NCBI GenBank assembly: GCA_900542275.1
Contig: UQMW01000037.1
Location: 1 to 23,089, forward strand
Source: an uncultured Collinsella sp.
GTDB taxonomy: Bacteria > Actinomycetota > Coriobacteriia > Coriobacteriales > Coriobacteriaceae
Direction of reading: 5' to 3'
Length of the DNA: 23,089 nucleotides
This document shows, one piece after another, positions 6,169 to 13,764 of this stretch (within the stretch, counting starts at the first letter, position 1; each line of letters starts with the position of its first letter). The notes beneath the pieces are model-generated. The model saw only the letters and a list, made by a program, of their open reading frames with translations. It was not told where the DNA came from and ran no database searches. A program made the translations under genes and the position numbers.

Positions 6169-7242
6169 ATGGACCTGACGCTATGCGGTCAATCCGCTTT
6201 TTACTATCACTGTATCCCGCCGCAGGTATTAGGGCTTTACCCCGCCATTAGCCTTGGCAATATGGATCGCAGATGTCGCGGCCTCGGAAGTCATGCAGTT
6301 GTAAAAGACCTACTTCACGCACCGCTTCACAGGTTTGTATTCACTCGAGCACAATCCGGGTCGCGAAGCCTGTTTAAATCGCACCTCCTGACCCAAGAGC
6401 CGCCTCCCGGGTCGTTTAGGCAAACTGAACATGGATTTGATGTCACGTCGCCCGAGTTTACGCTGCTCAGCCTTGCTACGCAGGTCTCACGCAACCAGCT
6501 ACTCATGGCTTGCTACGAGATGTGCGGCTCCTTTGCAGTGTTTAAGCCCTGCGAGCGAACGCAACAACATCTTGATGAAGCTATTTCGCTTAAGCTCATT
6601 CCACCCAACTGCTGCTGGGAGCGTGTTGTCGACACCAAGGGCAATGACACCAATTTGTGGAAGCGCCCGCCGCTCCTCAGCGCGGCGGATATCGCCGCGT
6701 TCGCCAAGCAGGCTGCAGGCCTGCGCGGCGTTAAACAACTGCGCTGGGCGGCCGAGCACATGACGGGGCAGACCGCCTCGCCCTTCGAAGTACAGGCCTC
6801 TATGCTTGTCTCGCTCCCCCGCAACGAGGGCGGCATGGGCATCAACATCGCAAACAACGTGCGCATCCCACTCAGCGACGCCGCGCGCTCACTGTATGAC
6901 AAAACCTGCTGCTACGCCGATATCCTCATAGAGAGCAACACCGACAGCATGGGCGTCATCTTGGAATGCCAAGGCCGCTCCGCCCACGATGGCGAAGCCG
7001 CAAGTCTCTCCGATGCCGAGCGCACCACCGCCCTCACAAGCACGGGCTATGACGTTATCCAGATAACCTATGAGCAAATCAAAGACACGAAGAGCTTTAA
7101 CAACATCGCCGAACTCATCCATAAAAAGGCAGGGCTCCCCTACATCCCAAAGACCGATCAGAAACGCACCACCGAAGATGCCCTGCGGCGGGAGCTATTG
7201 GTCGATTGGGATGAGCTGTTCGCCGTCAAGCCGGCCGGCTAG
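6169..7242 (+). CDS. Accessory protein with AbiEi-like and nuclease-like features
   Basis: 357 residues from an ATG with a strong AGGAGG site; an in-frame ATG at 6049 would begin inside the inverted repeat and has no RBS. Function is not recognised with certainty. Residues about 90-125 (SPEFTLLSLA then a helical stretch) recall the C-terminal part of AbiEi-type transcriptional antitoxins. Residues about 250-290 (ADILIE, then GVILECQGRSAHDG, then a downstream GYDVIQIT strand) have the strand order of DUF559/Vsr-like PD-(D/E)xK nucleases, with Asp251, Glu266 and Gln268 in D-x14-E-x-Q spacing. No membrane segment or signal peptide is seen. Codon use is much less biased than in neighbours (TTA, TAT, TTT, CTA), which suggests horizontal acquisition. 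The stop overlaps the convergent neighbour's stop. Confidence 0.75.
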   Translation: MDLTLCGQSAFYYHCIPPQVLGLYPAISLGNMDRRCRGLGSHAVVKDLLHAPLHRFVFTRAQSGSRSLFKSHLLTQEPPPGSFRQTEHGFDVTSPEFTLLSLATQVSRNQLLMACYEMCGSFAVFKPCERTQQHLDEAISLKLIPPNCCWERVVDTKGNDTNLWKRPPLLSAADIAAFAKQAAGLRGVKQLRWAAEHMTGQTASPFEVQASMLVSLPRNEGGMGINIANNVRIPLSDAARSLYDKTCCYADILIESNTDSMGVILECQGRSAHDGEAASLSDAERTTALTSTGYDVIQITYEQIKDTKSFNNIAELIHKKAGLPYIPKTDQKRTTEDALRRELLVDWDELFAVKPAG

Positions 7243-8087
7243 CAGCTAGCGATCAGGGGGACTGCGGGAACGTCAGAAGCAGCAACGCGAGCCGCAAATC
7301 CCGCCTCGGTCAGCTCGATGACCTCGGTAAACGTTGCATCGAAAAACTCCTCGGTTAGCAGGCGATACGGCGGATGATCGGGCTCGCCGGGGTTTTCGCG
7401 TACAATCTCGTGCATGACGCCGATAGTCTTGAGCACATATTCTTTATGGATGGGATACTGCCCAAAACGCGTCGCAGCGGTATAGAGGCGATCGGTCGCA
7501 CGCGGAATGGAAACGATGCCCAGCGTCTTGCCAAACCAGTCAAAATCGCCCTGCTTTTTAATGCGGAATTCCTCGCACGGCTTGCCGCCGTGTGCTTCCA
7601 GATACTGGTTCACACGCGTGTTCCATACCGTGTCGGCCACCAGATGCGACCAGACGCCCAGCGTTAAATCGAGCAGCGACTGCGCCACATCTTCGGACGC
7701 AAGCGAGAACTCACAGGCGCCGGGACCGACAACCGGCTCGGCATCCCTGTAGCGCTGAGGATAGTGCACGCGGTTCAGTCGCTCGCGCTCCTCGACAATC
7801 GAGGTAGCCTCAGCAGGTTCGCCCGCGGGTGCGCCTTTAAGCAGCGGCGTCACATAGGTATCCCAGAACTCGTGCTCGCGTGGTTTGGGGATAGGCTCGG
7901 GCTTAGCAAAGTGCGTGATGCGGTACGGGATGGGATCGGCAATGCCGGGAACCATGTAGCCCACAAAGATGTCCGGAACCACGCAGCCAAACAAAAAGGC
8001 ATTGCGGTCGCGCACGCTATCGGCAAGCACGCTAGCACGTGTCAGCAAGCGCTCCGTTTGAGCGATATGAATGTTCCAGCTTGGCAT
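7239..8087 (-). CDS. Zinc-dependent phospholipase C-like protein
   Basis: 282 residues. The ATG at 8087 (MPSWN) is preferred over the one at 8099 because GGGGGTT lies just before it and the likely -10 (8119-8114) leaves almost no leader for the earlier ATG. The pattern fits the bacterial zinc-dependent phospholipase C-like family: an N-terminal PSWNIHIA with His7, GCVVPDI with Asp39, ITHF with His59, and GVWSHLVADTVWN with His148 and Asp152, as candidate metal ligands. No signal peptide is seen, so a cytoplasmic metal hydrolase is more likely than a secreted toxin. Substrate unknown. Convergent with the nuclease-like gene; both stops share a CTAG. Confidence 0.7.
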   Translation of the reverse strand: MPSWNIHIAQTERLLTRASVLADSVRDRNAFLFGCVVPDIFVGYMVPGIADPIPYRITHFAKPEPIPKPREHEFWDTYVTPLLKGAPAGEPAEATSIVEERERLNRVHYPQRYRDAEPVVGPGACEFSLASEDVAQSLLDLTLGVWSHLVADTVWNTRVNQYLEAHGGKPCEEFRIKKQGDFDWFGKTLGIVSIPRATDRLYTAATRFGQYPIHKEYVLKTIGVMHEIVRENPGEPDHPPYRLLTEEFFDATFTEVIELTEAGFAARVAASDVPAVPLIASC

Positions 8088-8113
8088 AGCAACCCCCATA
8101 AAAAACCTGGATA

Positions 8114-8119
8114 ACTATA
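8114..8119 (-). promoter_or_regulatory. -10 element of the phospholipase-like gene
   Basis: On the minus strand TGGTATAGT gives an extended -10 (TG-N-TATAGT) 26 bases before the ATG at 8087. No clear -35 is present, as is common with extended -10 promoters. Confidence 0.4.
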
Positions 8120-8131
8120 CCATCACGGCAA

Positions 8132-8147
8132 AGCCGCGCGGGCGGCT
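8132..8147 (-). terminator. Weak hairpin after cbiO
   Basis: AGCCGC-CCGC-GCGGCT on the minus strand lies about 20 bases past the cbiO stop. Only TT follows, so it may be a weak or factor-assisted terminator. Confidence 0.3.
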
Positions 8148-8167
8148 ACGCATCCTCTACGCAGCAA

Positions 8168-8962
8168 CTATTCCGCAGCACCGCTCTCGGTTCCACACGA
8201 CGGCGAAGGCGCCTCGACCACATGGTGATATCGATCGATATAGATGGCGCGGGCACCCAGGCGCCGCACCAAATCTTGATGATGCGTGCTCATCAAGACC
8301 GTCTTGCCGGCAGCAACATAGGCCAGTAGAAAGTTGACCACGATGTCGCATGAATCCTCGTCGAGCCCATTGGTAGGCTCGTCGAGGACCAAGATATCCG
8401 GGTTCATCGACACGACGGCAGCCAGCGCCACGCGCTTCTTTTGACCGCCCGAGAGCTGATAGGGCGAGGCATCGACCAGGTCGGCAACTTGAAACAGTTC
8501 CATGGCATCGCATACGCGGCGCTCGAGCTCGTCTGCCGGCAGCCCCATCTGCGCGGGGCCAAAAGCAACTTCCTCGCCCACCGTAGCGCAGAACAGCTGG
8601 GCGTCGGCATTCTGGAACACAAAGCCCACGCGCTGATGAAAACGCTGAGCGGCTGCGGAATCCTTGAGATATGCCGCATCGATCACGTGCCCGTCAAACA
8701 GGTACGCACCCGCGTCCGCTAGTTCAAGACCGTTGATAAGGCGCATAATCGTCGTCTTACCGCAGCCGTTGGGACCGAGTAGGGCAACGAGTTCACCACG
8801 ATCGACCTGCAGCGACACACCATCGACAACCGTATGCCCCGCATAGGAGAACAGCACGTCGCGAAACTCGATGAGCGGCACGCTCTTGGCGCCAGTAGCA
8901 CCGCTCGCGCCCATCACGCCATTCGTATCGTTTGCCAAAACGTCGCCCTTCCCTATCCACAT
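8168..8962 (-). CDS. cbiO: ECF-type nickel/cobalt transporter ATPase (CbiO/NikO)
   Basis: ABC ATPase that powers the metal uptake complex. From the ATG at 8962 (264 residues): Walker A GPNGCGKTT (63-71), Q-loop FVFQNADAQLF, signature LSGGQKKR, Walker B ILVLDEP and switch histidine in STHH. The QNADAQLF region is typical of ECF/CbiO ATPases. The start is uncertain: the ATG at 8962 is 20 bases after the cbiQ stop but has only a weak SD, while a TTG at residue 9 has a better purine run (AGGGAAGGG). The conserved domain begins near residue 30, so either fits. Last gene of the operon. Confidence 0.9.
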   Translation of the reverse strand: MWIGKGDVLANDTNGVMGASGATGAKSVPLIEFRDVLFSYAGHTVVDGVSLQVDRGELVALLGPNGCGKTTIMRLINGLELADAGAYLFDGHVIDAAYLKDSAAAQRFHQRVGFVFQNADAQLFCATVGEEVAFGPAQMGLPADELERRVCDAMELFQVADLVDASPYQLSGGQKKRVALAAVVSMNPDILVLDEPTNGLDEDSCDIVVNFLLAYVAAGKTVLMSTHHQDLVRRLGARAIYIDRYHHVVEAPSPSCGTESGAAE

Positions 8963-8982
8963 CGACGGCTCGGCCGCCCGCG

Positions 8983-9819
8983 CTACAGCACCGCGCACAA
9001 CACGGCGAGCAGCACCACGACGACCGCATAGACCGCATCGCGCCAGCCAAAGCCGCTCCGCGCGGGAGTCGGATACGCACCGGCAAAGCCACGGCAAAGC
9101 ATAGCCTCGTCCATCGCGCGGCTGCATTCCATCGCCTTGATAAAGGTCATGCCCATGATACCCGCGATCGAATCGGTACGCGAAAAACCCGCAGGCGCAC
9201 GACCCACACTGCGCAGCATGACCGATTCGGTCAGATCGTGCGCCGTGCGTCCCAGCACCTCGATGTGCTTGAGCGCCATATCAAACGTAAAGATGACCTC
9301 GTCGGGCAGCTGTAGCGTCTTGAGCGCCGCCGACATGCGGCTCCAGGTAAGCGTCCATGAAACGCCCAGCACCAGCGACACATTAATGAAGGTCTTGAGC
9401 GCGATCTTGAGCATGGCGCCCGTGGCAGACGCGCCCAGCAGCAGGGCAGGCAGTGCCAGAACCACCGCAAGCCCCGTGGCGCCGAGCGCCGGTACAAAGG
9501 TCGCACGCAGCCCGCGTACGGGGCGCACGGCAACGAGCACCAGCGCGATAGCCGCCATCAACATGAGGTACAGCGGGCTCTGTGTCAGACACACGCACAG
9601 GACGCAGACGAACATCCCCACCAGGCGTACCGGAGCCGAAACGCAAGAAAGGGCGCGGTCGATCATCGACCCGCCCTCGTGCGCGCCTCCACCCAGGCGA
9701 ACCCGCTCAAGCAGACTCGCCAGGTGCAGGACGTTCTTTTGCATCACACGATGCCGAGCCCCCGCGGGCTCGTAACGCTGCTCGACCGCAAGCCAGCTAG
9801 GCAGCTCGGCTATTGCCAT
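8983..9819 (-). CDS. cbiQ: ECF-type nickel/cobalt transporter transmembrane protein (CbiQ/NikQ)
   Basis: 278-residue membrane coupling protein that links the substrate-binding CbiM to the CbiO ATPase. It has hydrophobic segments at about 63-95, 103-130 and 133-155 and at the C-terminus (WRDAVYAVVVVLLAVLCAVL). The cytoplasmic region ends with SRAMDEAMLCRGF, which matches the Ala-Arg-Gly coupling helices of EcfT/CbiQ. The ATG at 9819 is chosen because AAGGAAAG lies 9-10 bases upstream; a GTG two codons earlier is possible. The gene overlaps the end of cbiM by 23 bases, so translation is probably coupled. Confidence 0.9.
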   Translation of the reverse strand: MAIAELPSWLAVEQRYEPAGARHRVMQKNVLHLASLLERVRLGGGAHEGGSMIDRALSCVSAPVRLVGMFVCVLCVCLTQSPLYLMLMAAIALVLVAVRPVRGLRATFVPALGATGLAVVLALPALLLGASATGAMLKIALKTFINVSLVLGVSWTLTWSRMSAALKTLQLPDEVIFTFDMALKHIEVLGRTAHDLTESVMLRSVGRAPAGFSRTDSIAGIMGMTFIKAMECSRAMDEAMLCRGFAGAYPTPARSGFGWRDAVYAVVVVLLAVLCAVL

Positions 9820-10882
9820 GAGCACCGCTTTCCTTGACCGTCAGCGAGACCAGGCGGAATGCGATGGTGAGCACCGCCACGCCAATCACGCCCGAAAGAA
9901 TATACATCGCAGCCTGGCCGGCAAAGCCAAGGCCCTGCTCCTCGGAATAGGCCTGCAGATAATCGCCTGTGGGCAGGGCATCGGCAAAGGTCGGGGTATC
10001 GAGGCCGACCGAAGCCTGCAGGCTGTCGTCGCCAGCCTCCTGAACGGCGGTCGCGGCGCCCTCGGCGTCCCACTCGCCCCAGGCGTCACCCGTGGCCAGC
10101 AGACCCAGCGGCGTGGCTACAACAAGCACGGCGACCAGGATGAGCGTGGGAATCAGGGAAGTCTTCTTGGCAGCAGCGCCCTCGGCAGCAAGCTGGCCAT
10201 CGACGGCCTCGGGCCCGACGATAATGCTCGGCGCCGTCTTCTTAATGAAACCGTAGATGGCGGCCGTCGCCACGCCCTCGATCACGCCGGCAACCAGCAT
10301 ATGCGGGATCAACATGGCCGGAATAGCCACGGACAGCGGGAAGGGGCAGTACAGCGGAGCGCCCGAAGCGTTGGTAAAGAGCATCGGCTGAATACCAAAC
10401 TCGATTGCCGCGCACAGGGCCGCCAGGCACAGGCCGACCCAACCGCTCACGATGGCAGAAACCGAGGTGCCCCAGCTCTTGTCGTGCAGACGGCTGTTGA
10501 GCGCACGGAACACGATAGCAGCGACAAACGGCAGCACAAAGGCCATGTTAAAGCAGTTGGCGCCAAACGACAGAACGCCGCCGTCGCCAAACAGCAGCGC
10601 CTGCAGCGCCAGCGCGACCGAAACCGCGATAGCCGCGGCCTCGGGACCCAGCAGCAGTGCGATGAGTGCGCCGCCGACGGCGTGGCCTGTGGTGCCGCCG
10701 GGCAGCGGAACGTTGAACATCATGAGCAAGAAGGAGAACGCAGCGCAGATACCCAGAAAGGCCATATGCTCGCGATCGAGCGTGGCGCGCACCTTTTTGA
10801 TGCAGTGAACCCATACGGGCACCATCGCAACCGCCATGACGGCATCGGTCTGCGGGGACAGATAATTATCTGGAATGTGCAT
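9797..10882 (-). CDS. cbiM: Nickel/cobalt ECF transporter substrate-binding protein CbiM with fused CbiN/PDGLE-like domain
   Basis: 361-residue membrane protein. The N-terminal MHIPDNYLSP carries His2, which together with the N-terminal amine coordinates the metal in CbiM/NikM proteins. The CbiM part (about 1-215) has six to seven helices, including PLPGGTTGHAVGGALIALLLGP, whose histidine is also a known ligand position. A linker follows, then two more helices (about 240-260 and 325-350) around PLGLLATGDAWGEW. That layout matches the small CbiN or PDGLE component fused to the C-terminus, and no separate cbiN gene is present. The start has a GGGAGG site. An upstream NikR-type inverted repeat makes nickel the likelier substrate. 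Confidence 0.92.
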   Translation of the reverse strand: MHIPDNYLSPQTDAVMAVAMVPVWVHCIKKVRATLDREHMAFLGICAAFSFLLMMFNVPLPGGTTGHAVGGALIALLLGPEAAAIAVSVALALQALLFGDGGVLSFGANCFNMAFVLPFVAAIVFRALNSRLHDKSWGTSVSAIVSGWVGLCLAALCAAIEFGIQPMLFTNASGAPLYCPFPLSVAIPAMLIPHMLVAGVIEGVATAAIYGFIKKTAPSIIVGPEAVDGQLAAEGAAAKKTSLIPTLILVAVLVVATPLGLLATGDAWGEWDAEGAATAVQEAGDDSLQASVGLDTPTFADALPTGDYLQAYSEEQGLGFAGQAAMYILSGVIGVAVLTIAFRLVSLTVKESGAHGNSRAA

Positions 10883-10939
10883 ATACGCCTCCCGGTTGTC
10901 GGCGCACAGAATTGCAACGCCGCTTGAACCATTTCATCA

Positions 10940-10967
10940 GTGTTACGAGCTAGACGATTCGTAACAC
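10940..10967. promoter_or_regulatory. NikR-type operator upstream of cbiM
   Basis: A perfect 9-bp inverted repeat GTGTTACGA-N10-TCGTAACAC lies 58 bases before the cbiM ATG. Its core, GTGTTAC-N14-GTAACAC, is the form reported for NikR of Geobacter, and NikR is the nickel-responsive repressor of nickel uptake genes in many bacteria. The site would sit just downstream of a possible -10 (TATCAT, 10983-10978 on the minus strand), a good place for repression. No nikR gene lies in this window. Confidence 0.65.
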
Positions 10968-10985
10968 GCCGCAGGCTATGATAGC

Positions 10986-11020
10986 AAAACGGCGCGCCGC
11001 CACAAAAGCAGCACGCCGTT
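10986..11020 (-). terminator. Terminator of the pheST operon
   Basis: On the minus strand an arm starting AACGGCGTGCTGC pairs with GGCGGCGCGCCGTT through about 13 bp including two G-U pairs, with a short T-rich loop and TTTT after it. It lies about 105 bases past the pheT stop and just before the cbiM promoter region. Confidence 0.7.
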
Positions 11021-11126
11021 ATGTAATGCGCGTGTCATATATGCAGGCTCAGCGATGCGTTATACCGAGCATAGCAGTCACGCAGGATCGGCAGCAGCCA
11101 CCGCTGACCTATACCCATCGCAAGCC

Positions 11127-13580
11127 CTAGCCGCGGACCTCGCCGTTTACGCCTTTGCATACCTTGGTGACGATCTTTTGGTGCGCCTTCTCGACCTCTT
11201 CGCTGGTAAGCGTATGATCGTCGGAGCGATATGTAAGCGCAAAGGCCATGGACTTCTTGCCCTTGCCGATACGAACCGGATCGCGGTAGACATCGAACAG
11301 GCGCACGCCCTCGAGCAGCTTGCCGCCGGCGCTGGTAATACGGCGCTCAAGATCCTCGCAGGTCACGGCATTGTCGACCACAATGGCAAGGTCGTGCTCA
11401 ACGGCCGGGTACTGCGAGAACTCGCGGTAGTTCTCCTGGTTGCGGGCGCCCTTGATCAGCTTGTCCAGGTCAAGCTCAAAGGCAACGACAACCTCGTCGA
11501 TGCCGCAGGCCTCGCGCGCCTCGGGGTGGATCTCGCCGACCCAACCCAGCACGGTGCCGCCGGACAGAACCTCGGCCGCACGACCCGGCTGCAAAAAGGC
11601 ATAGCCCTCGCCCTCGACGGGACGGAAGCGAACCTTCTCGATGCGCAGCTGGGCGAGCAGCTCCTCGACGATACCCTTGCCAAAGAAGAAACGCAGTTTA
11701 CGGTACTTCATGTTCCAAGACTGCTCGCTCCACTGGCCCGAGAGCACACCCGCGACGGACTTGGTCTCCTTGGGCAGGCTGGCGTTCTCGCGACCGTGGA
11801 ACAGGCTGCCGACCTCGTACAGGTGCACGTTGGGCGTACCGTGCGCCTCGTTGTAGGCCACGGACTGCAGCAGGCCCGGCAGCAGCGAACGACGCATCTC
11901 GGTCTGCTCGGCCACCAGCGGGTTCATGAGCACCACGGGGCAGCCGCGACCCTCGGTGGGCATGCCGATCTTCTCCAGGTCGCCCGGGGCGGCAAAGCCA
12001 AAGGTCGTGGTCTCGTTGAGGCCGCAGGCGCGCAGGATCTCGCCGACCTTGCGGGTGAGCTTCTGCTCGCGGGTCAGGCCGCCGATGTGGTTCTTGGCAG
12101 CCGGGATGGTCGCCGTCACACGGCCCATGCCCCATAGGCGCAGGACCTCCTCGATCAGGTCAATCTCGCGCGGCAGGTCGGGACGGAAGCTCGGCGGGGT
12201 AACCATAAAGTCCTCGCCGTCGCGCTCGACGGTGCAGCCCAGACGGGTAAGCGAACGCTCGATAAAATCGGGCTCGATGTCGGCACCGCAGATGGCATGC
12301 ACGCGGGCCAGGCGCAGCTTGATGCTGTCGATGGTCTTGGGCGCGGGGAAAACATCGACATAGCCGGGAGCAACCTCGCCGCCGGCGATCTCCTCGATGA
12401 GCGCGCAGGTAACGTTGGCGACATCCACGCAGCCAGTCTCGTCAACCTGGCGCTCAAAGCGAATGGAGGCGTCGGAGATCAGCGACAGATCGCGGCTGGT
12501 GTGCGAGGTGCGACCGGCGTTGAAGCAAGCGCTCTCGACCATCACGTCGACGGTGTCGTCCTCGATCTCGGAATCCATGCCGCCCATAACGCCGGCCAAC
12601 GCCACGGGGCGCTCGCCGTCGGTGATAAGGCCCATGCCGGCGTCGAGCACGCGCTCTTCGCCATCGAGCGTCGTGAATTTCTCATCCTGCTGGGCGGCGC
12701 GAACCACCACGCGACGGTGGCCATCGCGCTCGGCAAAGGTGTCCAGGTCAAAGGCGTGCAGCGGCTGACCGGTGAGCATCATCACGTAGTTGGTGATGTC
12801 GACGATGTTGTTGTGCGGACGCACGCCCAGGGCGTTAAGGCGCTTGACCATCCAGTCGGGCGACGGGCCGACCTTCACGTTGCGCACGATGCGGGCGACA
12901 TAGCGGTCGCACAGGCCCTCGTCGGCAATCTCGACGGAAAGCTCGTCGTCGGTCGCGCGGCCAGTCTCCGCCTTGATGGCGGGCAGCTCCACGTGGAAAT
13001 CGCGGTCGAAAATGGCACCGGTCTCGCGGGCCATGCCGATCATGGACAGGCAATCGGGACGGTTGGGCGTGATCTCGCAGTCGAGCACAGTATCACTCGA
13101 GCCCACGTACTCGGCAAACGGCATACCGCAGGGCGTGTCCTCGGGCAGAATCATGATGCCGGAGTGGTCGCCACCCAGGCCGAGCTCGCGCGCAGAGCAG
13201 TTCATGCCCATGGACACGACGCCGCGAAGCTTGCTCTTCTTGATCTTGACGTCGCCGGGCAGGACAGCGCCGATCATGGCCGTGACGATGTGGTCGCCGG
13301 CCTCGAAGTTCTGCGCGCCGCAGACGATCTGCAGCGGAGCGGGATTGCCGTCGGCATCGAGGTTCTTGTCGCCCACATCGACCGAGCACACATACATGTG
13401 GTCGCTATCGGGGTGCGGGGTCTTGGTGAGCACCTTGGCGGTCACCACGTGGTCGAAGGACTCGCCCACGGTGTCGATCGCCTCGACCTCGGTGCCGGTA
13501 CGGATATATTCGTCCGAAAGGGTCTTGGGATCCTCCGGAATATCGATCATGGTCTTGAGCCAGTCGTAAGAAACACGCAT
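11127..13580 (-). CDS. pheT: Phenylalanine-tRNA ligase beta subunit
   Basis: 817 residues, usual for the long bacterial PheT. It forms an alpha2-beta2 enzyme with PheS that charges tRNA-Phe and edits mischarged Tyr. Visible regions: N-terminal MRVSYDWLK, tRNA-binding OB fold at about 40-155 (KTPHPDSDHMYVC, IVCGAQNF), B3/B4 editing region (about 200-390, with VDITNYVMMLTGQPLHAFD), B5 domain (about 400-480), catalytic-like core without active-site motifs (LRLWGMGRV, FGFAAP, NPLVAEQTEMRRSLLPGLL) and a C-terminal FDX-ACB anticodon-binding domain (YPAVEHDLAIVVD, YRSDDHTLT). The start has an AAGGAGAG site. It is cotranscribed with pheS, but a 184-base gap with a palindromic element lies between them. 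Confidence 0.97.
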   Translation of the reverse strand: MRVSYDWLKTMIDIPEDPKTLSDEYIRTGTEVEAIDTVGESFDHVVTAKVLTKTPHPDSDHMYVCSVDVGDKNLDADGNPAPLQIVCGAQNFEAGDHIVTAMIGAVLPGDVKIKKSKLRGVVSMGMNCSARELGLGGDHSGIMILPEDTPCGMPFAEYVGSSDTVLDCEITPNRPDCLSMIGMARETGAIFDRDFHVELPAIKAETGRATDDELSVEIADEGLCDRYVARIVRNVKVGPSPDWMVKRLNALGVRPHNNIVDITNYVMMLTGQPLHAFDLDTFAERDGHRRVVVRAAQQDEKFTTLDGEERVLDAGMGLITDGERPVALAGVMGGMDSEIEDDTVDVMVESACFNAGRTSHTSRDLSLISDASIRFERQVDETGCVDVANVTCALIEEIAGGEVAPGYVDVFPAPKTIDSIKLRLARVHAICGADIEPDFIERSLTRLGCTVERDGEDFMVTPPSFRPDLPREIDLIEEVLRLWGMGRVTATIPAAKNHIGGLTREQKLTRKVGEILRACGLNETTTFGFAAPGDLEKIGMPTEGRGCPVVLMNPLVAEQTEMRRSLLPGLLQSVAYNEAHGTPNVHLYEVGSLFHGRENASLPKETKSVAGVLSGQWSEQSWNMKYRKLRFFFGKGIVEELLAQLRIEKVRFRPVEGEGYAFLQPGRAAEVLSGGTVLGWVGEIHPEAREACGIDEVVVAFELDLDKLIKGARNQENYREFSQYPAVEHDLAIVVDNAVTCEDLERRITSAGGKLLEGVRLFDVYRDPVRIGKGKKSMAFALTYRSDDHTLTSEEVEKAHQKIVTKVCKGVNGEVRG

Positions 13581-13661
13581 CTAGCTCTCCTTTCATACTG
13601 AAAGCCTGCGAAGAGATGCAGGTGGAAACTTCAACTTTGTGAACATTCCTTACAAAGCGAG

Positions 13662-13759
13662 GGTTGTCCAAGTGCGGCAGATCGGCCCGAAAGAGGAGTG
13701 CCGCGTACTTTGGTACGCAAGCGACGAATGAGCGCCGAGGTGCCGTGCTTGGGCAAGCC
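13662..13759. repeat. Palindromic element between pheS and pheT
   Basis: The outer arms 13662-13679 and 13741-13759 are imperfect reverse complements (GGTTGTCCAAGTGCGGCA against GGCTTGCCCAAGCACGGCA). Inside is a small hairpin GCGTAC-TTTG-GTACGC (13703-13718), followed by an A/G-rich run ending GCCGAGG. It has the same plan as the element at 1049-1139, so both may belong to one dispersed family. Located inside an operon, it could shield mRNA, attenuate pheT or be a neutral insertion. No T-run follows, so it is not a standard terminator. Confidence 0.55.
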
Positions 13760-13764
13760 GCAGC

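Noticed and set aside
8963..9127. N-terminal extension of CbiO to an ATG at 9127
   Set aside because: It would overlap cbiQ by over 140 bases and translates to Arg/Cys-rich shadow sequence with no similarity to CbiO.
10883..10987. Cobalamin riboswitch upstream of cbiM
   Set aside because: The gap to the pheT terminator is only about 100 bases and has no B12-box-like sequence. An inverted-repeat operator explains control better.
12297..13601. 434-codon plus-strand open frame opposite pheT
   Set aside because: It is antisense to the conserved pheT coding sequence and is a GC-driven shadow.
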